The notes under the pieces are model-generated. The model was given only the letters and a program-made list of their open reading frames with translations. It was not told the origin of the DNA and did not search any database. Below are positions 9,201-17,599 of a DNA stretch of 64,000 nucleotides, in pieces. The position numbers and the translations under genes are program-made. Source of the stretch: Leucobacter luti (GTDB lineage: Bacteria > Actinomycetota > Actinomycetes > Actinomycetales > Microbacteriaceae); NCBI RefSeq assembly GCF_004217175.1, contig NZ_SHKI01000002.1:708130-772129 (forward strand), in the 5' to 3' direction. Each line of letters starts with the position of its first letter. Position 1 is the stretch's first letter.

Positions 9201-12200
9201 CGACCGGTCATCTGCTGGTTTGCTCACTCTGCCGCACCCAGGTGACGGTCACACGGCAGGTGTTCGGTCAGCTCCTGGACGGCCCGTGCCAGGTGGCGCG
9301 CTGCCCGGGCACGCTGGAAGCGAGCGCTGGGGCGGACAACTACTATCGGCGACTGTACATCGACGGTGACATTCGGCGCGTGGTCGCACGCGAGCACACC
9401 AGCCTCCTCGAGGACCGTGTGCGTCTTGGATACGAAGACGCGTTTAAGGCGGCGGATGCGGAACCGGACGCGCCCAATGTGCTGGTCGCGACCCCGACGC
9501 TCGAGATGGGCATTGACATCGGTGATCTCTCCACGGTCATGCTGGCTGGCCTGCCACGGTCGGTTGCCTCCTACCTCCAGCGCGTCGGACGCGCGGGGCG
9601 ACTCACCGGGAACTCGCTCTCGCTCGCCTTCGTGACGGGCCGCGGGGAACAACTGCCGAAGGTGCACGACCCGCTGAGCGTGATCAACGGGCAGGTGCGC
9701 CCCCCGGCCGCGTATCTCAACGCGGAGGAGATCTTGCAGCGGCAGTACCTGGCGTCGGTGATCGACGCACGCGCGGCCGCACTCGAGCGTGCGCCGCAGC
9801 ACGCCCCGGACGTGCTGCGTTCCGTCGCCCCCGGCAGCTTTCTCGGCGACCTTGTGATTGCTGCGGAGACCGGCGCCGCGGAGCACCTCGACCGGTTCCT
9901 CGCTCAGTTTGCGGACCTGCAGCCTGAGGCGGAGGAGCGTTTGCGCGGCTGGGCAACCCCCCAGGGCGGGCCAGGGAGTAGCGAGCTTGCCCGCGAGGTG
10001 CGTGGTGCGGGTGAGCGTTGGGGAGCGGAGCGCGACCGGCTCCGGTTCCGGAGGGACGAGATCCAGGCGTCTCTGGGCGAGCTCGAAGACGCAGCGGACC
10101 GCCCCGCGAAGACCCTGGACGACATATCGGCGCTGCGCTCGGCAAATGCTGCGCTCCGGATGATTCTGCGCCTCATCCAAGCCCAGCGTCTCGAACACTG
10201 GGTGAGCGCACTCGAGCGTTTCGGGCTACTACCCAATTACACCCTGCTGGACGACACGGTTCGTCTGGACGTGGCGCTCTCCTGGGTGGACCCCGAGACG
10301 CGGGAGTTCCAGCACGAGGGTGTGAACTATGACCGCGGTGCCGCCGTTGCAATTCAGGAGCTCGCGCCCGGGGCAACCTTCTACGCGCAGGGCATGGAGA
10401 TCGAGATCGATGCGGTCGACCTCGGCGTTGACGGCGAGGCAATCAGCGAGTGGAGCTTCTGCCCCGCCTGCGGGTACGCGCACGAACACCTGCTCACCGA
10501 ACTCGGTGCGCAGTGCCCGCGCTGCGGGGCTCGCGGGATTGCGGATTCGGCGCAGCGCCTGAACGTGGTGGAGCTCACGCAGGTCTCTGCGGAGGTGCGC
10601 CGAGACGAAGCCACCATCAGCGATCGCCGAGACGAGCGCACCCGCGTGCAGTTTTCGGTGCCGGTGCTCGCCGACATCGACGACGCCGAGGTGCTTCGTG
10701 AGTGGTATCTCCCAGAGACCGGATTTGGCGTGAAATACCTACGCGGGCTGACGGTTCGCTGGCTCAACCTGGGCAAGCTCGGAGGGTTCAGCACCCAGCG
10801 AATGCTCGCCGGTGAGGAAACCGCGGCACCGCTGTTTCGGGTGTGCCGCTCGTGCGGCAAGCTCGATACCTCCTCCCGGAAGAACAGTAGGCGGGAACAC
10901 CGGCCGTGGTGCCCGCACCGAGACTCCACCGAAGAACACGCAGTGCAGATCGCCCTGAGCCGGACACTGCGCACCCAGGGCGTGCTCCTCCGGCTTCCCA
11001 CGAGCATCACGCTGGGCGACAGCCTCGCGCTCCCGAGCCTGGTGGCCGCCCTCATGCTGGGGCTCCGAGAATCCCTCGGCGGTGACCCCGACCACCTTCG
11101 CGTACTCACCGCCCCCGACCCGGTTCCGGAGAGCGGAGGGGAGAGTATCCCCTCGCTGCTGCTGCACGATTCCGTGCCCGGCGGTACGGGATACCTGGCG
11201 GAGCTGGCGCGCCCCGAGCGCGTGCGCGAGATCCTCGAGAGCGCGCTGCGCGTGATCCGGGCCTGCCCGTGCCGCACCGAACACCGCGCCGCGTGTCACC
11301 TGTGCATTCTGCCGTACGCGCCCGGTGGTGCGGACAAACTCGTGTCGCGGGCGAGCGCCGAGCGAAGCCTGCTGACGCTGCTGCAGATCCGCATTGCGGA
11401 CGACCGTTCCGAGACGGTGGTGCCCTGGGATTGGACCGCCCGTGATCCCGGTCTCGTGTCCTCTGAATCCGTGCTCGAGCAGCTCTTTCGAAAGGTCTTC
11501 ATGGACCGCGCACGCTCCTTGGGCGGCGCGGTCAAGGAAATCGCTGGGGACCGCGGCAACCGCATTCAGGTGAGCATGCCGGGGAGTTCCTTTGTGTGGG
11601 AGCTCCAGCCACAGGTCGATGTCGCCGGCTCGCGTCCGGACTTTGTCCTGCAAGCCATGGGCGGTTCCGCGCGCAGCATCGCGATCTTCACCGACGGGCT
11701 CGCCTACCACGCATCACAGGCGCACAATCGCCTTGCAGACGACGCACTCAAGCGGCGTGCGCTCCGCGACGCGGGGTACCTGGTCCTCGGGATCAGCTGG
11801 CAGGACCTGGAACGGGCGAACAGCGGGACCCCGGAGCCTCCCGTCGACTGGTTCGCCGCGGAGGCCGCGACCGAGGTGACGGGCACTCTGGGGATTTCGC
11901 TCGGGTCCCTGGACCACATCACCGCGAACCCCATCGACCAGCTCATGGACTGGGTGCAAGACCCGGGAGCGGCACTCGGGAAGTGGGAGCGTGTTGCGGC
12001 CGGCCTGGCCGCTCTCCTGCTTGCCTCCGGTGGTTGCGAAATCGTCACCGTGTCCGGGGACTCGAGCTCTGCGGCGCTCGAGAGCCTTGCGGATCAGGAA
12101 GCCTTCCGGGCACACAAGGGTGCACCCGTCGGTTGGCAGCTGCGGCGTGAGGCCCTGGTGTTCGTCAGCACGCTGCAATCGGGAAGCCCCAACCGCACCG

Positions 12201-12715
12201 CCTCGGCACTGGTACTTGACGACCGGCACGCCGCGCTTGGATCCGCCCAGTTCGACGACTCGTGGCGCTTGTGGCTGCGCCTGAGTAATGTCCTCGGGGT
12301 GACCCACGGTAGTCATCAACCCGTTATCGGGGTGTACTCGGCGCTGGCCGCCCGTCGTGATGACGCGGTCGCCGGGCAGCCTCATTCGGATCACTTGGCG
12401 TCGGATCCAGCCACCGGGGAGGTCTCGCCCGAGTGGCGTCCCCTGCTGACTGAGGAATTCGCTGAGCTGCATGCTCTAGAAACGACGGAGCGCCAGCTGT
12501 TGCGCGCGCTCGCAGCGATCGGCACCATCCCCACGCCGGATGTGGGTGCCGAGCTGGGCGACGGGATTCCTGTGCTGCTCGCGTGGCCCGAGCGGCAGGT
12601 CTGCGCGGGAGAGTTTTCTGCTGAAGACCGCGAGGAACTGGTGAGCCTGGGATGGGTGGTGGTCGGACTCGACCCTGACGACATTGTGACCGCGTGTGAA
12701 GGGACGGAACGCTAG
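6221..12715 (+). CDS. Giant DEAD/DEAH helicase with DUF1998 and Vsr-like nuclease domain
   Basis: A 2164-residue protein; its GTG overlaps the methylase stop by 4 nt. Domains in order: Walker A TTGTGSGKT (~107-115), PMNALANDQ (~145), DEFHTYDG (~237); a long middle segment with cysteine pairs (CRHCG ~530, CPSCG ~643, CSLC ~1002); helicase domain 2 with TLEMGIDIGDL (~1091) and QRVGRAGR (~1120); more zinc-ribbon pairs (CPACG, CPRCG ~1414-1437; CRSCG ~1543); the DUF1998 core HDSVPGGTGYLAEL (~1650) and CPC...CHLC (~1681-1698). Near 1803-1862, SRPDFVL, IFTDGLAYH and a KR...GY.VL.ISW pattern look like a Vsr-type endonuclease fold. The helicase and DUF1998 parts are clear; the nuclease call is from motif pattern only. 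Relatives by architecture are DrmA plus DrmB of DISARM (here possibly fused) and DruE of Druantia. Probable role: DNA translocation and attack on unmodified DNA. Confidence 0.85.
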   Translation: MSALLPSTQADGIRAGLIHYLGTAFALSSRPEREELERFLTHPERGIFRGPYVRLRTPFQPAADGWREELEWYEGHPPYGHQAQAFARLSSANLSAEKPRPLPTLVTTGTGSGKTEAFLAPILDHVLRAKRAGERGMKALILYPMNALANDQARRLTELITGSAALGGIRAALFTGQAGPERSRVSEAGLITDRAVIREEAPDILLTNYKMLDQLLLRTQDQQLWVQSATSLRYLVLDEFHTYDGAQGTDVAMLLRRLGLALKRHWPDADPDIDGAARARPLGLLTPVATSATLGDKGDPAAMLDFAHTVFGETFAADAVVTETRTSVSEWAGDGATQIAAHGLRERPLTVADVRKLNKAAEAIAASPSLDGLGTLVWGTLYAGWTAEHARLLDADAENGSAEFGAVLSRGHSIVRQLAEDAEQSVAVQDLADRLLSRQLGDLTGEDDRDELAQGFVSHVLAALSQVRAAAGRAALSVDLHLWTRALTRVNRFAAPEPRFVWDDDGPAEETEVIDPFEAEGRPQFPALYCRHCGRSGWGVQLAPTGTDLDTDDTAIRKNHLGGDGRFRALLFAPQEADYAHPADTSLAPEEVEGLRWFWPAERKLLAETPDLNGPDVQQGNVLPVLALGGEHADDRSRDDECPSCGKIDGVRFLGSAIATTLSVAVTTVFGDAALDSAEKKALVFTDSVQDAAHRAGFVQSRSHVFSLRNAIRDAIGTDAATLETVLDQLLAQAGDDAFRRYRLLAPELPEREAFRPFWAQETLRRVPPATMRLVKKRLLFDLAMEFGLQSRVGRTLEMTGSVAAQVDAGPPTSLEAVARTVLEGFTRSATLDDDEPPQLRSETVVRWVRGVLERMRERGAIAHPWFDSYIQHDGSRWQVWGGRPRGEGMPAFPKGREAPGFPRVGGSAREGSDSQRTHLDVVTSSQSWFALWAKKVLRVTPGDGATLSKLLLAELAKQRLIEAASIGGTGATAYLLNPDQIVVEPIDTAAWTATGHLLVCSLCRTQVTVTRQVFGQLLDGPCQVARCPGTLEASAGADNYYRRLYIDGDIRRVVAREHTSLLEDRVRLGYEDAFKAADAEPDAPNVLVATPTLEMGIDIGDLSTVMLAGLPRSVASYLQRVGRAGRLTGNSLSLAFVTGRGEQLPKVHDPLSVINGQVRPPAAYLNAEEILQRQYLASVIDARAAALERAPQHAPDVLRSVAPGSFLGDLVIAAETGAAEHLDRFLAQFADLQPEAEERLRGWATPQGGPGSSELAREVRGAGERWGAERDRLRFRRDEIQASLGELEDAADRPAKTLDDISALRSANAALRMILRLIQAQRLEHWVSALERFGLLPNYTLLDDTVRLDVALSWVDPETREFQHEGVNYDRGAAVAIQELAPGATFYAQGMEIEIDAVDLGVDGEAISEWSFCPACGYAHEHLLTELGAQCPRCGARGIADSAQRLNVVELTQVSAEVRRDEATISDRRDERTRVQFSVPVLADIDDAEVLREWYLPETGFGVKYLRGLTVRWLNLGKLGGFSTQRMLAGEETAAPLFRVCRSCGKLDTSSRKNSRREHRPWCPHRDSTEEHAVQIALSRTLRTQGVLLRLPTSITLGDSLALPSLVAALMLGLRESLGGDPDHLRVLTAPDPVPESGGESIPSLLLHDSVPGGTGYLAELARPERVREILESALRVIRACPCRTEHRAACHLCILPYAPGGADKLVSRASAERSLLTLLQIRIADDRSETVVPWDWTARDPGLVSSESVLEQLFRKVFMDRARSLGGAVKEIAGDRGNRIQVSMPGSSFVWELQPQVDVAGSRPDFVLQAMGGSARSIAIFTDGLAYHASQAHNRLADDALKRRALRDAGYLVLGISWQDLERANSGTPEPPVDWFAAEAATEVTGTLGISLGSLDHITANPIDQLMDWVQDPGAALGKWERVAAGLAALLLASGGCEIVTVSGDSSSAALESLADQEAFRAHKGAPVGWQLRREALVFVSTLQSGSPNRTASALVLDDRHAALGSAQFDDSWRLWLRLSNVLGVTHGSHQPVIGVYSALAARRDDAVAGQPHSDHLASDPATGEVSPEWRPLLTEEFAELHALETTERQLLRALAAIGTIPTPDVGAELGDGIPVLLAWPERQVCAGEFSAEDREELVSLGWVVVGLDPDDIVTACEGTER

Positions 12716-14985
12716 TGCCAAATATCGTGATGACCAAGGTCCGGGACCAGCACCATGAGAAAGATGCGCGGGCGAAGATCCTCAGCTTTCTCACGAAGCT
12801 CACCGAAGACGACACCAGCGTCGGGCTACACATCGAAAAGATGGTGCAGGCTGCAGATAAACGTGCCCGTACTGGGCGGGTGGACCTGGGACTTCGCGCG
12901 GTGCTGTACCTGCTCGAAACCGGGGAAGCCGAGAAGACCTACGTGTACGCGGGCACGTGGGAGCACGACGAGGCGATTGCGCGGGCGAAAAGTCGCGTGC
13001 TGCGCGTGAACCCCGTCAACGGCGTCGCGGAGCTGATTGACGTGGGTGCGCCGAAGCCGGCGTTGCGTGCTCCGCAGGACCGCGCAACGCCAGGACACCC
13101 TGCGGAACCGACAAGGGCTCCGGCTCCGCCGGTGCTGGTCGAGCGTGAATACCGGGAGTCTGACCTGGTCGACGAGCTGGGATTGACGCCTCAGCTTGCA
13201 GCCCAGCTCATGGCTGCGGCGACCGCCGAGGACATCCTGCAGCTGGCGGACACGATGGAGAACGAGTGGCAGTCCGCTGCGCTGCTCGGCCTCGCTGTCG
13301 GCGACGCGGTACACAAAATCCGCCAGGATCTCGGTTTTGGCGCGGACGCTGAGCCTGAGAACACCGCCGACGGCGCGGAACGCACCGAGGACGAGGAACT
13401 GGTACGTTCGCTCGCCCACCCGGCGTCACAGATGCAGTTCAACCCTATCGACGGGGCCGACGAGCTGCGCCGCGCCATCGAGGGGCAAGATTTCTCGGCG
13501 TGGCGTGTGTTCCTCCACCCCGAGCAGCGAAAGTACGCGACCCGGCCCTACAACGGGGCTTTCCGGCTTTCTGGCGGGGCTGGGACGGGCAAGACCGTGG
13601 TACTCCTGCACCGCGCGAATCATCTGCAGCAGCAAAATCCCCAAGCTCGGATCCTGCTCACGACCTTCACCCGCGCTCTCGCCGCGAATCTGAGCCGGGA
13701 CCTCGAACGGTTGAACCCCGAGGTGAGCCTCACGGACCGGCTGGGAGAGGCGGGCGTCCAGGTGCGCGGTATCGATGCCCTCGCCGCGTCGGTGCGCGAC
13801 CGCGCAATGGGCGACTTCGGTGATATCGCCCAGCAGGTGCTTGGACACCGTGTGGACCGCGGGGCGACCTACCGTCCGAACAGTGACGGGTGGAAAGAAG
13901 CCGTGCAAGACGTGGACACCGAGCTGCCCCCTGAAATCCTGCATCCGACGTTCTTCGAAGCAGAGTATCTGCAGGTGATCCTGCCGCAGCGGCTGACCAC
14001 GCGGGAAGCGTATCTCACGGTGCGCCGGCCGGGCCGCGGGGTGGCACTGGACCGGAAAAAACGTGCTCAGGTGTGGTCAATCGTGCAGCACTATCGGGAC
14101 ACCGCGCGAGCTCTGGGCCGGCTGAGCTTTGCCGAGGTCGCCGAAATCGGTGCCGCGTGGTTGGAGCGCGAACGTGCGGTCGCCGGTGACGGATCGGGCC
14201 TCGCCGATCATGTACTGGTGGACGAGGGACAGGACCTCACCCCGTCGCACTGGAAACTGCTGCGCGCGATCGTCCCCGTGGGGCCGAACGATTTGTTCAT
14301 TGCAGAGGACAGCCACCAGCGGATCTATGGCCACCAGGTGATCCTGTCGCGCTACGGGATCCGGATCGTCGGACGCTCGCGCCGCCTCACTTTGAACTAT
14401 CGAACAACCGAGCAGAATCTCCGGTTTGCGCTCGGGGTGCTCGATGGTGCGGAGTACCAAGACAGCGAGTCCGGGGAGGAAGGGCTCGACGGCTATCGCT
14501 CCGCGAGGCTGGGCCCGCGGCCGGTCCTGCGTCCCGCGCCGACCGATGCGGCGCAATACGATCAGGCCGCGGAGCTGCTCCGTGAGTGGGATGAGCAGGG
14601 TGTCGATCCGGGGACGGTCGCGATTCTCGTGCGTACGAACAAGACTGCGCAGCTCGTTCGGCAGCGAATGGACGAGCGGGGCGTCGAAACGGTGCTGTTG
14701 ACCGCCGCGAAACGGAACGAGTCGCGACCCGTGGTGCTCACCATGAATACCGCGAAGGGGATGGAGTTCTCACACGTGCTGCTCTTCGACGTGTCTCTGA
14801 GTTCTATGCCCCTGGCTTGGCTGACCGACAGGCTCGCCGTGGAAGAAGCGAACGACCTCCTGTTGCGCGAGCGCTCGCTGCTCTACGTCGCCGCGAGTCG
14901 GGCTCGCGACGTGCTCGCGGTGTCCTGGAAGGGCGACGCTTCGACGCTGCTCAGCGGTGCGCAAAGTCTCGGGGAATTGGGCTGA
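12715..14985 (+). CDS. Superfamily I (UvrD/Rep-like) helicase with unusual N-terminal domain
   Basis: A 756-residue protein whose GTG shares one base with the preceding stop, so it is the fourth gene of the defence-like operon. GGAGTGKT (Walker A) lies near 287-294, LLTTFTRALAANL (motif Ia) near 320, VDEGQD (Walker B, motif II) near 502, LNYRTTEQN near 561, NTAKGMEFSHV near 680 and LYVAASRARD (motif VI region) near 722; all are superfamily I signatures. The N-terminal ~100 residues contain KRARTGRVDLGLRAVL...YAGTWEHDEA, which resembles the RelE/ParE-like fold found in front of some UvrD-type helicases; this is pattern recognition, not proof. Residues 130-270 have no recognised motif. There is no phospholipase D gene after it, unlike DISARM (drmC). 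A later start at MTKVRDQ is possible. Confidence 0.85.
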   Translation: MPNIVMTKVRDQHHEKDARAKILSFLTKLTEDDTSVGLHIEKMVQAADKRARTGRVDLGLRAVLYLLETGEAEKTYVYAGTWEHDEAIARAKSRVLRVNPVNGVAELIDVGAPKPALRAPQDRATPGHPAEPTRAPAPPVLVEREYRESDLVDELGLTPQLAAQLMAAATAEDILQLADTMENEWQSAALLGLAVGDAVHKIRQDLGFGADAEPENTADGAERTEDEELVRSLAHPASQMQFNPIDGADELRRAIEGQDFSAWRVFLHPEQRKYATRPYNGAFRLSGGAGTGKTVVLLHRANHLQQQNPQARILLTTFTRALAANLSRDLERLNPEVSLTDRLGEAGVQVRGIDALAASVRDRAMGDFGDIAQQVLGHRVDRGATYRPNSDGWKEAVQDVDTELPPEILHPTFFEAEYLQVILPQRLTTREAYLTVRRPGRGVALDRKKRAQVWSIVQHYRDTARALGRLSFAEVAEIGAAWLERERAVAGDGSGLADHVLVDEGQDLTPSHWKLLRAIVPVGPNDLFIAEDSHQRIYGHQVILSRYGIRIVGRSRRLTLNYRTTEQNLRFALGVLDGAEYQDSESGEEGLDGYRSARLGPRPVLRPAPTDAAQYDQAAELLREWDEQGVDPGTVAILVRTNKTAQLVRQRMDERGVETVLLTAAKRNESRPVVLTMNTAKGMEFSHVLLFDVSLSSMPLAWLTDRLAVEEANDLLLRERSLLYVAASRARDVLAVSWKGDASTLLSGAQSLGELG

Positions 14986-15660
14986 GTCGGATCTTAGGCG
15001 TGGCAAGCTCGCTCTCGGAGATAGCTACTGAACTGTTTCTGGGGGCATCTGGTGGTCGCCTCGATTGAGGTCTGGCCTGGGGCGGTGTCAGCGGACAATG
15101 CAATGCAATGAGAATCGAGCAGGTAGAGAGTTCGGCGGCGCTCGCGTCCCTGAGTGAAGAGTGATGAGTGATGCTGAGTGTTGCGCGGCTGCCCGTGTGG
15201 GGGTGTTTGGCTCTCTGCTCGGGAAATCGCGGCATCGGGGAAAAGTCAGAACTGTGCCTGCCCTGTGATGTGTTGTCGAGGTTGTGACTCGTGTGCTCAT
15301 AGAGTCGCGCGACCCTGCTGGCCTCAATGCTCCTGCGTTGACATTCGAAACACGGGTGAGCCGTTGCGTCTCTGCGGTGTCTTTGGGTTCGCAGTGCTGT
15401 CGTTCACTGGCTCCGTGCTCGAGCAACGCTGGTCGGTATCTATGCTCGAGCCGAGATTCCGACACGATGCTTTGGGGAGGCGCAGACTGCAACGGGCCGC
15501 GTCTCCCTGCCCACTTGCTTTGGGGCTAAATCAGCCGTCCTGGTGTAATCCCCTGGCGGTACCTGAGACGGATCCGTGTTCCGGAGCATTGACCTAGGGT
15601 GCTCGCCGCACGCACCTCGCCCCCGCACTTCATGGACACCTGTCCATGAAAGAGGTATCC
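14986..15660. other. Gene-poor stretch after the defence-like operon
   Basis: About 670 bases with no convincing gene. G+C is visibly lower than in the flanking genes. Frames that stay open (for example 15178-15597 on + and 15088-15492 on -) have no family features and no good ribosome site. It contains a short GCAAT microsatellite near 15100 and no insertion-sequence ends or tRNA that I can see. The last ~30 bases belong to the TetR promoter. It probably marks the right junction of the acquired island. Confidence 0.5.
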
Positions 15661-15661
15661 T
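15629..15661 (+). promoter_or_regulatory. TetR-type operator on a leaderless promoter
   Basis: A perfect inverted repeat, 10-bp arms TTCATGGACA and TGTCCATGAA separated by CC, spans 15629-15650. It covers a -35 element TGGACA (15633-15638); the -10 TATCCT is at 15656-15661 with a 17-bp spacer, and the ATG of the TetR gene follows 6 nt later. The layout predicts a leaderless transcript repressed by TetR dimers bound over the -35 and spacer. Confidence 0.8.
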
Positions 15662-15667
15662 GATGGC

Positions 15668-16390
15668 ATGGCAGATCCGGCACGCATCTCAGCTCCCACC
15701 GGATCCGCACGGGCGAAATCAGGTGGCGCGGCCCCGGGCACCCCGGCCCGCTCGGCCGGCGTAGCCCCGGCGGCCCCGGCCGGCCCGCCCGCACCCGTGA
15801 CGCCCAGCGACCCCCGCAGCGCCGCAATCCACGCGAAGCTCTACGCCGCGGCGGAGGCGCTCGGCGCGAGCGGCGCGGCGTTTTCTGTTGCGGGGCTCAC
15901 CCGCGAGGCGGGGGTGAGTCGCTCCGTCTTCTACGTACACTTCGCCGATCTGCGCGATTTCGCGCTGCACCTGCAGCAGACCCGATTCCATGAGATCGCC
16001 GCGGCGGCCGAGGTCGAGCGCGGTGCCAACGCGAGCGAGGCGATGCTGCAGGCGAACCGACGCCTCGTGGCGCACTTCAGCGCGAACCGGCAGCTCTACC
16101 GCGCCGTGTTCGCGCTGGGCGGCACCTCCGACGCGCAGCGCGGCACCGCCGCGGAGATTCGCGCCGCGCTGCTGCGGCACATCTCGATCGCCGCAACGCT
16201 GCCGCCGGGGATCGCGGCCGAGCTCGTCGCGAGCTATTTCGCGTACGCGGTGACGGGGATCCTCGCCGACTGGCTCAACGATCCCGCCGCGACCGACGAG
16301 GAGTCGCTCGCGCTGCACCTGTTTGCGCTGCTTCCGCCCTGGCTCTACGGCGGGTCACTGTCCAGCGTCGGATCCACCGACGGGGATTGA
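15668..16390 (+). CDS. TetR-family transcriptional regulator
   Basis: A 240-residue protein. After an Ala/Pro-rich, probably disordered N-terminus of about 50 residues comes a TetR helix-turn-helix (FSVAGLTREAGVSRSVFYVHF, roughly 76-97) and an all-alpha ligand-binding half. The ATG lies 6 nt after the -10 TATCCT, so translation probably starts at the transcript's first base. It reads into the alcohol dehydrogenase gene 16 bp downstream, implying one operon. The perfect palindrome in its promoter makes autoregulation likely. The inducer is unknown; an alcohol or aldehyde handled by the next gene is a reasonable inference. Confidence 0.85.
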   Translation: MADPARISAPTGSARAKSGGAAPGTPARSAGVAPAAPAGPPAPVTPSDPRSAAIHAKLYAAAEALGASGAAFSVAGLTREAGVSRSVFYVHFADLRDFALHLQQTRFHEIAAAAEVERGANASEAMLQANRRLVAHFSANRQLYRAVFALGGTSDAQRGTAAEIRAALLRHISIAATLPPGIAAELVASYFAYAVTGILADWLNDPAATDEESLALHLFALLPPWLYGGSLSSVGSTDGD

Positions 16391-16406
16391 ATAAGAGGAG
16401 AACACC

Positions 16407-17498
16407 ATGAAGGCATCACTGGTCCGCGAGTTTGGCAAGGGGTTTGAGATCGCGGACGTGGACATTGCGGCCCCGGTGGGTCGCGAGGTGCTGGTCGAGG
16501 TCAAGGCATCGGGTCTGTGCCACTCTGACGAACTCGCCGCGAACCACGATCTCGGCTACACGCCGCCCATGCTGCTCGGCCACGAGGTCGCGGGCGTCGT
16601 GACGCAGCTCGGCCCGGACGTCACGCAGTTCGCGGTCGGCGACCACGTGGTCGGCTGCCTCGTGCAGTACTGCGGCGCGTGCGACAAGTGCCTGCAGGGC
16701 AAGGTCAGCCTCTGCCTCAACCCGGGCGCAACGGTGCGCGCGGAGGGTGAGGCACCGCGCCTCACCGAGAACGGCGCGCCGGTCGCGCAGGGAATGGGGC
16801 TGGGCGGGTTTGCGCAGCAGGTGCTCGTGCACGAGAACCAGCTCGCCGCAGTGCCCGAGGAGATGCCGTGGCCGCAGGCCGCGCTGCTCGGCTGCGGCGT
16901 GGTCACCGGCGCGGGCGCGGTGCTCAACACCGCCAACGTGCAGCCCTCCGACACCGTCGTGGTGATCGGGCTCGGCGGCGTGGGGCTCAACGCCATCAAC
17001 GGCGCAATCACGGCGGGGGCCGCCACGATCATCGCGATCGACATCGCCGACGACAAGCTGGACCGCGCCAAGGAGTTCGGCGCAACGCACGTCATCAACT
17101 CGAAGACGAGCGATCCGGTCGCCGAAGTGCTCGCGATCACGGGGAACGGCGCCGACGCCGTGTTCGACTTCGTGGGAGTGGGCCCGGTCACCGAGCAGGG
17201 TCTCAAGATGGTCGCCCCGGGCGGCGGGCTCTTCCTCATCGGTGTGCTGGATCCGAGCGCCACGATCCCGGTGTCGTCGATCGATATGCTCACCAACCGG
17301 CGCCGGATCGAGGGCGTCTACATGGGCTCGACCACCGCCAAGCGCGACATCCCGCTGTTCGCGAAGCTCTACCTTGAGGGACGCTTCGAGCTCGACTCGC
17401 TGGTGTCGAAGGAGATCTCGCTCTCGGAGATCAACGAGGGCTACGCCTCGCTGAAGGATCCGAAGATCGCGCGCGTCGTGGTGACCGACCTCTCCTAG
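16407..17498 (+). CDS. Zinc-dependent alcohol dehydrogenase (class III-like)
   Basis: A 363-residue medium-chain dehydrogenase oxidising an alcohol with NAD(P) or a related cofactor. Catalytic-zinc ligands Cys38 and His59 (GHE), structural-zinc cysteines 89, 92, 95 and 103 in the CxxCxxCx7C lobe, and a Rossmann motif GLGGVGLNAI are all present. A good ribosome site (AAGAGGAG) precedes the ATG. It resembles the class III / benzyl-alcohol-type branch, sometimes annotated as NDMA-dependent; the substrate cannot be read from sequence. It is co-transcribed with the TetR gene. Confidence 0.85.
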   Translation: MKASLVREFGKGFEIADVDIAAPVGREVLVEVKASGLCHSDELAANHDLGYTPPMLLGHEVAGVVTQLGPDVTQFAVGDHVVGCLVQYCGACDKCLQGKVSLCLNPGATVRAEGEAPRLTENGAPVAQGMGLGGFAQQVLVHENQLAAVPEEMPWPQAALLGCGVVTGAGAVLNTANVQPSDTVVVIGLGGVGLNAINGAITAGAATIIAIDIADDKLDRAKEFGATHVINSKTSDPVAEVLAITGNGADAVFDFVGVGPVTEQGLKMVAPGGGLFLIGVLDPSATIPVSSIDMLTNRRRIEGVYMGSTTAKRDIPLFAKLYLEGRFELDSLVSKEISLSEINEGYASLKDPKIARVVVTDLS

Positions 17499-17505
17499 GC
17501 CGCCC

Positions 17506-17537
17506 GTGGCCCGCGGTTCAAGCGATCCGCGGGCCAC
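17506..17537. terminator. Hairpin after the alcohol dehydrogenase gene
   Basis: A perfect 11-bp stem (GTGGCCCGCGG / CCGCGGGCCAC) with a 10-nt loop starts 8 bp after the stop codon. There is no U-run, so it may terminate weakly or protect the mRNA end. Confidence 0.6.
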
Positions 17538-17599
17538 GCCCCGTCGCGCGCCCGTGGCGGGCGGAGCGGCTACGGTGGGTTCTAAAGAGAGGACCTCAC

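Noticed and set aside
15178..15597. 139-codon Cys-rich plus-strand frame in the island flank
   Set aside because: No ribosome site, no family resemblance, irregular codon use.
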